Assembly: GCA_036873135.1 (NCBI GenBank)
Contig: JAPTYO010000010.1
Span: forward strand, 10,640,634-10,704,633
Reading direction: 5' to 3'
Source: Clarkia xantiana subsp. parviflora
Lineage: Eukaryota > Streptophyta > Magnoliopsida > Myrtales > Onagraceae
DNA length: 64,000 nucleotides
Both the position numbers and the translations under genes were made by a program. The notes beneath the pieces were generated by a model. That model was not told where the DNA came from. It did no database searches and was given only the letters and a program-made list of their open reading frames with translations. Shown here one piece after another: positions 46,360-55,898 of this stretch. Every line of letters begins with the position of its first letter. Position 1 is the first letter of the stretch.

Positions 46360-48727
46360 TCACCATTCCGACCGATCGACAAGCTTCAACCCCCAGCTCA
46401 TATCCTCACAATGCCTAACGTGAGGAACAATCTCACCGGTATCAACCCCTCGTTTCGCCTTACAATTATAAAACGGAGGTGCATGGAAGCACGGCTCCAT
46501 CGACACCGCCCTCCTACACGCCGGATCAGGGACCGTCCGATCGTCAGCCTTGTACATGATCCACGGCTTCAAACCCCCCAACCCCTGAGCCACGTACCCA
46601 AAAGTCGACCACGCGCTCGTCACAATAACATCGGTTAAGCTCAACAAGTACATCTCGCTCCACGCCTTCATATTATGCATCTGCTTCTCCGTCTGTTGGA
46701 ACTCCTCGTGGCTCGGTTGCAAAACCCTCACAACCTCCCCCGACAATGTCGGGTTTTCCCAGTACATGTCCCGAATCTTTTCGTAGTAACCCGAGTTTAA
46801 CGACGTCATTAGAACAACCTTAGTTGTCCGATTCTTCGGTGTCTCGATAACCGATGTGCCGTTCTTCTCGACTTCCGGAAGAATCTTCTCCTTCATTGTG
46901 CAGTTGAGGATTTGATCCAGCACGTGTTGGAACGGACCGACCCCAGTGTCGAAAACTCGGATTTGGATCCCGATCTTTTCGTCAGCACCGTCTAGATACG
47001 TAAGATAGTATCGGCTGATGAGTCCCCAGACGGGATCCGTCGGATGTAGCAGATACCTATTAGGGAATAAATACAATAAGGAAAACATAATCTGATAATA
47101 TAATGAAATTTTAACTTTATCGGAAGATAATAAAATATATATTTCTTCTCTAATAATACCGTCCTAAGAAATGGAACGGCGTGTCCTTCTGAGGGAACAT
47201 CAGATGAAGTTGTTCCTCAAACGACGGGATCAAGAACAGGGACGGAGTGAAGTAGTTGTCTGTCTTGATTACCAACCACGGGATTTCGTTCAGAGACGCT
47301 TGATTCTCGTCGCAGAAGAAGAGCTTATCGTGATCGCTGTAGTCGTGAACTAGATGAAGATACATAAACGGAGTAGGAACCGATTTCGCTAAGCTGCTGT
47401 TTTTTAGGATGTTGCCGTAGCAGTGTTCGGAGCTCTGGTCGAATCGGCTAAACCGGTCTTTGAGCGGGAAGTCGAGCGGCAGGAACCAAGAAGTTTCCGG
47501 AAACGGTTCGCAGAAAAGGTCAGTCATGTCAACTCCTGGATCGACGAGTAGGACCCGGTCTGTAAGAAGCGCGTAGAGGAACGTTGAAGCCAGAGTCAGG
47601 ATTCGGTTCCCGAGCCCGCTGAAGGAAATCCAAACGACGTAGCGGCAATTGGATTCGTCAGTGGTATTGATCGGATTCTTTGATTTGAGCTTCTCCGAGG
47701 CTGTCTTGTACGGTTCGGTGTTTGGTCCGCATCTCTTGTGGAGTGTTTCGTAGTTTCGAAGTTTGGAGATGAGGTAAGGGGAGGGTTTGTGTGGGGATTC
47801 CTTGCGGAACAAGGCAGATCCGTATCGGCTGAGACAGGATTTGTCGTCGAAACCGGCAGCGAGTAATCCGCCGAGGAATTTATCGTTTTGTTTCGGAGAT
47901 GATTGTGATGTTGCACTATCTGAATCTGTTCCTTGAACACATCAGCAAAAGAGAAGACATTGTGAGAAGATTGAGCAACTTCTAAAGCAGTGACATCCTC
48001 AATTTGCTTGGTCGGATAAATTGCTATTTGAATATACTCAAATTTACCAATCATACAATTTAGGGTTAAGAAACTAAAACAATCTCAACTATAGGTATAG
48101 GTATATTGTTAATCGTTGTCTCAGATTCAAAATGTTGATATTCAATGTATCATATCATATCTATTAATTTTCATTTTTTTCAACTTATTTTGACATTAAA
48201 TAATTTGTCGTTATATGTTGTTAACCACTTTTTCAAAGTATCAAAATTGTAGTTCATGGTTTAATCTTATTCGATGCTTAAAAAATTTGTTCGGTCGATG
48301 CTTACCACATTTCCATTTCAATGTCCACATTCCCTTTCTGGAAAACAAAAATAGCTAACTACCCAGCAGACAATGATTTCAAAACTACTCAAACAAGGGT
48401 CTTGATTATATTAGCACAACATGACAATCTATAACAGCAGCAGTAGTCCTCTAAATTCGCGCGGATAAAGAAAAAGGAAGAAAATAAAATACCTTTCTGG
48501 GATTTGAGTTGAACGACTATTGCCTCCGGCGAAACGGCGTCGGACGGCGGGTCCCGGAGAACCACCGACACCGAAAACAGCACCGACAGAAGGATCAAGC
48601 AAGCCAACAGCGCGCCCATCGATTGCATTGGACTGAGCCCGGATTTTCTTTCCGGGTCCCGACGCCCATCCGGATCTGGAAGATCTTCGGCGCCGCCGTC
48701 ACTCTGATTTTTCTTCAATCTTTTCAT
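46360..48727 (-). CDS. FUT1: Plant fucosyltransferase, GT37 (FUT1-type)
   Basis: Three exons on the minus strand: 48727-48493, 47931-47160 and 47056-46360, joining in phase to 567 residues, close to the usual ~550. It is a type II Golgi protein: a short basic cytosolic tail, the membrane anchor MGALLACLILLSVLFSVSVV and a stem, then the catalytic domain. Family signatures are visible: KFLGGLLAAGFDDKSCLSRY, YVVWISFSGLGNRILTLAS with LYALLTDRVLLVDPG, DLFCEPFPETSWFLP, IGIQIRVFD (GDP-fucose-binding-type motif), VLMTSLNSGYYEKIRDMYW and TSAWSTFGYVAQGLGGLKPW. It should transfer fucose from GDP-fucose to xyloglucan or arabinogalactan galactose; which acceptor cannot be told by eye. No truncation. Intron 1 holds a MITE fragment. 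It converges with the J-like gene. Confidence 0.95.
48061..48290. mobile_element. MITE fragment in intron 1 of the fucosyltransferase gene
   Basis: AGGGTTAAGAAACTAAAACA, CTATAGGTATAGGTATATTG and AAAATGTTGATATTCAATGT match the left arm of the intronic MITEs at 42687 and 43752. The right arm is missing or decayed. Confidence 0.65.
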
Positions 48728-49070
48728 TCAACTCTAAATCTCACAGAGAAGAAGCCAGGGAAGTGTAGATGGGATCACAGTAATAACTGCAGTTGTGCTG
48801 CTGATTAATTCGAAGTCGAGGCAGTGTAGTGGAAGATGGAGATTGTCGCAGTAGTGACGGGAGCAGAATCTGGACACGTGGTGATCATCTATTGGTTGGG
48901 GAATATGTGTCACGCTCTCACGGTGTAATGCTGTGTCGGTGACAAGATGCAACTGCGAAATTCGGAAGGTGATAGTCCGATCAACCCTCCGACGGTAAGA
49001 GTTGTCCAATATGTTTGTTGCATATTAGTTGGAGGACGATAGAAGTTCTGACATGTTTTTGTGAGTCATA
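48728..49070 (-). promoter_or_regulatory. Upstream region of the fucosyltransferase gene
   Basis: Non-coding DNA 5' of the minus-strand start codon. It contains a G-box-like ACACGTGG (near 48873). No secure TATA box. Confidence 0.35.
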
Positions 49071-49074
49071 AAAT

Positions 49075-49445
49075 TTTTCAAAATTAAATTCAATTGATTT
49101 AGTCGGACTTAGTTTAGGGCTAAGTTCGACCCTAAGTTAGGGTCGGATGTAGGTCTATGCTAGGTCCGGCTAGTTAATTGGGTCTAATTTTAAAGTTTTG
49201 AGACTAAATTAAACAAAATAAAAGTTAGAAATATATTTAAAGGACTAACTTGAACAAAATAAAAAATTTAGGGTCGGTCACGTGACTTGCACATGTCATA
49301 TATCAGCCAAAAATAACGGTTAAGTAACGAATATACCAATAGCGACATTTTTTTTTCCAAACGTTTGATACCAAAAGAATACAAAACAAAACATTCATAT
49401 ACTAAAAGTCACATTCGATCAAACATGTGGTGTAAAAAGTACATT
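49075..49445. repeat. Dispersed repeat, inverted partner of 21235-21610
   Basis: Matches the reverse complement of 21235-21610 along its length (GGTCACGTGACTTGCACATG against CATGTACAAGTCATGTGACC inverted, GGTCCGGCTAGTTAATTGGG, CTTAGTTTAGGG). It abuts the MITE that begins at 49448. Confidence 0.65.
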
Positions 49446-49447
49446 TA

Positions 49448-50276
49448 ACTCGTTTGGATGGATGTAATGTGAGATATAACTCACATTGGTCTTATATTAC
49501 ATCCACATTACGTTATTTGATTTGTTAAACGACGTAACGTGCATTGTAATCTGAGATTACATCCAAACTTCATTCAACGTAATGTGAGATTACATCAAAA
49601 AAATGGATGTAATGTGAGATTACATCCAACATTACGGAGTGTTATTATTTTATTATTATTATTTACTAAATAGATAAAATATTTTGTATTATCTTTATAG
49701 TTTATTGTGATAATAATAGTGTTATTATTATTATTTTTTATATTTTATATACTTCATAACTCATTATTATATCAACTAATAATACACATAATGTTCGTAT
49801 AAAATGAGTTTTTTTTTTTTTTTTTTTTGCATTTTTTTAATGCAAATTATCTTATAAAGCTATATATAATATTTTAATTAATAGAATTTTAGTACTTGTG
49901 CATGTTTAGTTTAAATATTTACTCTTTAGAATTCGTAAATGACTATAGTATTAACCACACACGTAATCTTTAATAAATTAGTTGTTGTCAAAATATATAT
50001 TCTTTTAAATCTTATCACATTAAGATATAATATACTCTCATATAGATTAATATAATAATAATAAAATCACAGTACAATGCACATTACAACACATATCAAA
50101 CACTGTAATCTAACATTACATTCCACATTACAGCACAACCAAACAGTGTAATCTAACATTACATTCCACATTACAGCACAACCAAACACTGTAATCTAAC
50201 ATTACATTACGTAGCTCACATTACTTGTAATCTCATATTTCAAGTAATCTCACATTACGTCCATCCAAACGCCCCC
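49448..50276. mobile_element. Harbinger-like MITE with GTAATGTGAGATTAC motifs (~829 bp)
   Basis: Left CGTTTGGATGGATGTAATGT and inverted right CGTTTGGATGGACGTAATGT are terminal inverted repeats. TTA borders both sides (49445-49447 and 50277-50279), fitting the PIF/Harbinger 3-bp target preference. Copies of TAATGTGAGATTACATC in both orientations fill the ends. A ~51-bp tandem repeat (CTGTAATCTAACATTACATT, about 2.5 copies) lies at 50100-50215. Confidence 0.65.
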
Positions 50277-50279
50277 TTA

Positions 50280-51011
50280 GTATGATTGAATCTAGGTAGA
50301 GGAGTCCTAATTAGGTTCAATTATTATCGGGTCGTGGATTTTTGTTGGCCTAATAGAGTGTAATATCCATATTTGGTATTATGTGAAATAGAAAAAAAAG
50401 TTATATAATGCATATATAAGCAATATATATATTACTCAAGTTCAACATGAATTCTTCTTTTTTCGGCGTTAGTGAGGACGAGGACATGTTTAGTAAGGTT
50501 GGATTCGACTAGTAGGGGCATTCACTTGGACATAAGAGCAAGACATAGTGGTATCAAAGTCGACCCATGATCGAACTGCAGGGAAATGGACATCTCCAGC
50601 CATAGATAATAGTTGGTGTATGTTTAATCCTTAAGGACTATCTGAAAGTATTGACCTCTGGAGTTCTGATCCGCTGCATGGGTAAAGATCTTGGTTTGGT
50701 TAAAGTATCGACCTTTAAGCTCCGATTTCCTATCAAGGCTAAAGATCTTGGTCTGAGTCGACGAGAATGCCACACACATTATAGTTACACTCTATTATTG
50801 TACCACATGGATTGAAAAATAAATTAAAGTCATTTAAGTAATAGAGATATTACTCAACTCAAACCCAACCAAAATTTTTCATTAGAGATACTATTCAACT
50901 TAAATCAACATGAATTCTTCATTTTATAGTTTTAAGTGAGGACAACATGCATTAGACTAATGAAAACAGTCGCTCGGTCTTTAACATAGAGCCAAAAATA
51001 TTAAAACCGTT
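50280..51011. other. Intergenic, partly old repeat
   Basis: Contains two loosely repeated phrases (AAAGATCTTGGTTTGGTTAA / AAAGATCTTGGTCTGAGT at about 50685 and 50742; CAACATGAATTCTTC at about 50442 and 50908). These suggest a decayed element. No gene. Confidence 0.35.
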
Positions 51012-51204
51012 TGTTGGATCGTGATTTATTATATACGACCATACTAAGAGAATACTATTTTTGCGGCAACCTCTAAGACACTGAAGTCGATACCCTCAGA
51101 CAGCAAAGCCGACAACCCAGAAGTCGCCAATGCGTCAGTCGACAAGGCGCCAAGTTGTCAAGGCGGGACCGTCAAAGTCATCATCGACTATCGTCAACCC
51201 CAGG

Positions 51205-51400
51205 TGGCAACCTGCTTGTCACCTACTTAGAAGAAAACCCTTCCTCCTAAGGAATAAGAGGCGGCGACCTGCTTGTCACCTGCTTAGAAGAAAACCCTTC
51301 CTCCTAAGGAATAAGAGGTGGCGACTTGCTTGTCACCTGCTTAGAAGAAAATTCTTCCTCCTAAGAAAGAGAAGGTGACGACCTGCTTGTCACCTACTGA
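51205..51400. repeat. 57-bp tandem repeat within LTR1
   Basis: CTGCTTGTCACCTRCTTAGA recurs at about 51212, 51269, 51326 and 51383, a strict 57-bp period (about 3.5 units). LTR2 carries the equivalent repeat at about 54945-55130. Confidence 0.88.
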
Positions 51401-52194
51401 CACGGTGTCTCCCATCTCCACTAATGAGAGAAAGACGGTCACCACCCTTGTAAACCAATGAGAAAAGGCTGCCACCGCCCTTGTAGGTTGATTTGACACC
51501 CCTATAAATAGTAAGCTCTCTATATTCATTCATTAAGATTTCTCACTACCAGAATGCTATATTAACTTAAGCTTTGGAGTGGAATCAGGGGAACAGACCC
51601 GCCTTTTCCAGGTCTCACCATGAAGAACAAACTACCCACAAAGTTTTCCAACTTCAAAGAGACACCAAGGCGAGAACCAGAAGAGCCTCGTCAGGCTTAG
51701 CCGGACTTTTATGATCCAACATTTGGCGCAGTCTGTGGGAAACCGATCAAAAAGTCATGGCACTCAGCTTCAAAAAGGGGCAACACCAAAAGCGTCGACA
51801 AGAGTATGAAGAAGGTGACACCTCGGAAGGCAATGTCTAGGGGCCAGAGGTTGTCGCCAAAAAAGTTGCCGCTAAAAAGGTTGTCGCCAAAAAGGTCGTC
51901 GCTAAAAGTTCGTCGCCATAAATTTCGTCACCAAAAAAGCGTCACCCAAAGGGTGTTAACACCATATAAGAAATTCATCGCTCTTGAGGATGACAAACAA
52001 TAAAGGTAAAGCTTCATAAGCCATCTTTTCATAATTTGATTTAAAGAAGGCAGGAGGTAAAATCAACAAAGAAGGCGTCGCCATCTACAAAGGAGTTTAG
52101 TAATTACACTCCTCGACTCAAGAAGGCGTCACCATCTACAAAAGAGATCAGTCATAACACCGACTCATCGACTTCCTATAGTCAGCAATATCGA

Positions 52195-52700
52195 AGACAA
52201 CAAGTCCTTTTCCGAATCGATTGTCGACAATTAATAATCTGATATCAACAATATCATTCATATTAGTCGGCAACTCGAAAGAGGTTAGACTTGAAGATAA
52301 GTCCTTTTTTCGAATCAATTGTCGACAATTAATAATCTGATATCAACAATATCACTTAGATTAGTCGGCAACTCGAAAAAGGTTAGGCATGAATATAAGT
52401 CATTTTCCAAATCGATTGTCGACAATTAATAATCTGATATCAACAATATCACTCAGATTAGTCGGCAAGTCGAAAGAGGTTAGGCATGAAGATAAATCAT
52501 TTTCTGAATCGATTGTCGACAATTAAAATCTAATATCAGTCGACAATTCGAAAGAAGTTAGGCATCGAAAAAATGACCTTTACGGAATCAATTGTCGACA
52601 ACAATGAATTTAATATCAGTCATATCAGTTAGATTCGTCGGCAATTCGAGAGAAGTTAGGCACGACATTCCATACCTGATAAGGATCGGTCATTCGATGG
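52195..52700. repeat. ~97-bp tandem array (TTGTCGACAATTAATAATC)
   Basis: The anchor TTGTCGACAA starts at about 52221, 52319, 52416, 52513 and 52592: three ~97-bp periods and one shorter. Each unit also has ATTAGTCGGCAACTCGAAAG and GGTTAGGCATGAA. It lies in the 5' interior of the LTR element. Confidence 0.88.
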
Positions 52701-52769
52701 GAAAGAGCGAAATGTTAAAACTTAAGCCCCACGACGATCTGAAAGAAATTGGTCATCGACAACATTTGG

Positions 52770-54560
52770 GGGCCCAAAAGGGATCAGACATAAAACTGTC
52801 ACTTAGCCTAAGAAATTCGCCGCCTCGGAAAAAGTCATCGACTCCGAAAAGTCGGCGACAAGGCCAAAATGGACCAGTCATAAAACTGACCCTTAACCTA
52901 AGAAAGTCGCCTCCTCGGAAAAAAGACGTCGACTCCGGAAAGTCGGCGACAAGGCAAAAAAGGGATCAGTCATAAAACTGACCATTAGCCTAAAAAAGTC
53001 GCCGCCTCGGAAAAAGTCGTCCACTCCGAAAAGTCGGCGACAAGGCAAAAAAGGGATCAGTCATAAAACTGACCCTTAACCTAAAAGCCTCGCCGCCTCG
53101 GAAAAAGTCGTCGACTCCGAAAAGTCGGCGACAAGGCCAAAATGGATCAGTCATAAAACTGACCCTTAGCCTAAGAAAGTCGCCGCCTCAGAAAAAGTAG
53201 TGGACTCTAAAAGTCATCGACAAGGCCAAAAGGGATCAGTCATAAAACTGACAATTATCCTAAGAAAGTCGCTGCCTCGGAAAAAGCCGTCGACTCCGAA
53301 AAGTTGGCGATAAGGCCAAAAGGGATCAATTATAAAACTGGCCCTTAGCTTAAGAAAGCCGCCTCCTCGGAAAAAAGTCGTCGACTCCGGAAAGTCGGCG
53401 ACAAGGAAAAAACGGGATCAGTCATAAAACTGACCATTAGCCTAAAAAAGTCACCGCCTCGGAAAAAATCGTCGACTCCGAAAAGTCGACGACAAGGCAA
53501 AAAAGGGATCAGTCATAAAACTGACCCTTAGCCTAAAAACGTCGCCGCATCGGAAAAAGTCGTCGACTCCGAAAAGTCGGCGACAAGGCCAAAAGGGATC
53601 AATCATAAAACTGACCCTTAACCTAAGAAAGTCGCCGCCTCGGAAAAAGTCGTGGACTCCGAAAAGTCGGCGACAAGGCCAAAATGAATCAGTCATGAAA
53701 TTGACCCTTAGCCTAAGAAAATCTCCGCCTCGGAAAAAGTCGTCGACTCCGAAAAGTCGGCGATAAGGCCAAAATGGATCAGTCATAAAACTGACCCTTA
53801 GCCTAAAAAAGTCGCCGCCGCGAAAAAATTCGTTGACTCCGAAAAGTCGGCGACAAGGCAAAAAATGGATCAGTCATAAAACTGACCCTTAGCCTAAAAA
53901 AGTCGTCGCCTCGGAAATATTCGTCGACTCCGAAAAGTCGGCGACAAGACAAAAAATGGATCAGTCATAAAACTGACCCTTAGCCTAAAAAGTCGCCGCC
54001 TCGGAAAAAGTCGTCGACTCCGAAATTCGGCGACAATGCAACAAAGGGATTAGTCATAAAACTGACCATTAGCCTAAAAAAGTCGTCGCCTCGGAAAAAG
54101 TCGTCGGCTCCGAAAACTCGGCGACAAGGCAAAAAAGGGATCAGTCATAAAACTGTCATTTAGCCTAAGAAAGTCACCGCCTCGGAAAAAGTCGCCGACT
54201 CCGAAAAGTCGGCGACAAAGCCAAAAGGGATCAGTTATAAAACTGACCCCCTTAGCCTAAGAAAGTCGCCGCCTCGGAAAAAGTCGTCGACACCAAAAAG
54301 TCGGCAACAAGGCCAAAATGGATCAGTCATAAAACTGACCCTTAGCCTAAGAAAGTCGTCTCCTTGAAAAACTCACCGACTCCGAAAAGTCGGCGACAAG
54401 GCCAAAAGGGATCAGTCATAAAACCGACCCTTAGCCAAAGAAAGTTGTCACCTCGTAAAAAGTCGTCGACTCCGAAAAGTCGGCGATAAGGCCAAAAGGG
54501 ACCAGTCATAAAACTAACCCTCAGCCTAAGAAAATTGTCGCCTTTGAAAAGTCGTCGACT
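52770..54560. repeat. ~90-bp tandem array, about 19-20 units
   Basis: Each unit reads GATCAGTCATAAAACTGACC, CTTAGCCTAAGAAAGTCGCC, GCCTCGGAAAAAGTCGTCGA, CTCCGAAAAGTCGGCGACAA and GGCCAAAAGG. Early spacings are 90, 92, 91 and 90 bp, so the array is not frame-preserving. Units differ by scattered substitutions. CCGAAAAGTCGG forms a short inverted repeat in each unit. Confidence 0.92.
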
Positions 54561-55456
54561 CCGAAAAATCGTTGCCTATGAAAATGTGACACTAAAGAAA
54601 CAAATGTGCAAAGAGGATTAGTCGTAAAACTGACATTGGCCTCAAAAGTTTTTAACTCAGGTTGTCACTCCTAAAATGGCTAGTGTTGTGGCTTTATTTT
54701 TATCTCGACTCGGATAATGCCGAAACGACATCACCCAAGTCTCGGGGGCCAGTGTTGGATCGTGATTTATTAAATACGACCATACTAAGAGCATACCATT
54801 TTTGCGGCAACCTCTAAGACACTACCCTCAGACAACAAAGCCAACAACCCAGAAGTCGTCAATGCGTCGGGTCGACAAGGCGCCAAGTCGTCAATGCGAG
54901 ACCGTCAAAGTTATCATCGACTATCGTCAATTCCAGGTGGCAACCTGCTTGTCACATACTTAGAAGAAAATCTTTCCTCCCAAGGAAAAAGAGGTGGTGA
55001 CCTGCTTGTCACCTGCTTAGAAGAAAACCATTCCTCATAAGGAAGAAAAGGTGGTGACATGCTTGTCACCTGCTTAGAAGAAAACTCTTCCTCTTAAGGA
55101 AGAGAAGGTGGTGACCTGTTTGTCACATATTGACACGGTGCCTCCCATCTCCACCAATGAGAGAAAGGCGACCACCATCCTGGTCAACCAATGAGAAAAG
55201 GCTGTCGCCGCCCTTATAGGTTGGTTTGACACCCCTATAAATAGTAAACTCTCTATATTCATTCATTAAGATTTATCACTACCAGAATGCTATATTAATT
55301 TAACATTCAGAGTGGAATCAGGGGAACAACCCCCTTTTCCAGGTCTTGCCAAGAATAGTCTCACCATGAAGAACAAGCTAACCTAACTTTAAAGAGACAA
55401 CAAGGCGAGAACCAGAAGAGTCTCGCCAGGCTTAGCCGGAATTTTATGATACAACA

Positions 55457-55898
55457 TTGTTGACATAAGGTAGTTTTTTTTTTTTTGGGTTGATAAAGGT
55501 CGATCGATAGTTTGTTAGATTTAAAATGCTCATCGGATATTCGGATTCAGTAAAAGATTCAATTTAATTAAAATCAGGACTCATGGGCAAAAAAAATTAA
55601 AAATTAAAATCAGGACTAAAATACAAGAATAAAGGAAATAGTGGAATTTACAGGTCAGCAAAACAGAGCGCCAGAGATTTCAGATAAGCGATGCCCTCGA
55701 TCAACCAATCCGACACGTGTCAGCCACACAGGTCGCTGTATTTTTGCTTACCGTCTTACCTTCTTCGACTAGAGTCTCTTTCTCTGAATGATCGCTGATA
55801 AAGAAGAAATCTAACGACTCAAGACAAGACTTTAATCTCTCGCTACCTAACCTTTCATTCGCGAGAGAACGGAGCTTGCGCACTGAGACCAAGAAGAT
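55457..55898 (+). promoter_or_regulatory. Promoter and 5' UTR region of RPE
   Basis: Within 220 bp of the start codon are GATAAG (55683-55688, I-box core), CCAAT (55705-55709) and the perfect G-box palindrome GACACGTGTC (55712-55721). I-box plus G-box is typical of light-responsive plant promoters, fitting a Calvin-cycle gene. The proximal leader is CT-rich. The LTR element ends about 440 bp upstream of the ATG. Confidence 0.55.

Larger units (their letters stand above)
51012..55456 (+). mobile_element. Non-autonomous LTR retrotransposon with satellite-like interior
   Basis: LTR1 51012-51721 (TGTTGGATC to GATCCAACA) and LTR2 54753-55456 (TGTTGGATC to GATACAACA) are about 710 and 704 bp. A primer-binding-like TTTGGCGCAGTCTGTGGG follows LTR1 directly, and a purine-rich CTCGGGGGCCAG precedes LTR2. 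The flanks CCGTT and TTGTT could be an eroded 5-bp duplication. The 3-kb interior encodes no gag or pol motif. It is mostly two tandem arrays (52195-52700 and about 52770-54560). Frames such as 52592-52975 and 53451-53861 only translate the array. It is best classed as a LARD-type element moved by a Gypsy-like partner. Confidence 0.9.

Noticed and set aside
46306..46638. 110-codon plus-strand frame
   Set aside because: Antisense shadow of the fucosyltransferase last exon.
50100..50215. Regular repeats considered as a CRISPR-like array
   Set aside because: Plant nuclear context; adjacent repeats without unique spacers, inside a MITE.
51806..52003. Lys/Arg-rich 65-codon frame after LTR1 as a possible gag
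   Set aside because: It is built from short repeats (AAAAGGTCGTCGC-type) and shows no gag or zinc-knuckle motif.
53451..53861. 136-codon minus frame with repeated RRLFGVDDFFRGGDF units, and the 127-codon plus frame at 52592-52975
   Set aside because: Both are translations of the ~90-bp tandem array. Unit spacing is not a constant multiple of three, so the frame is not maintained along the array.
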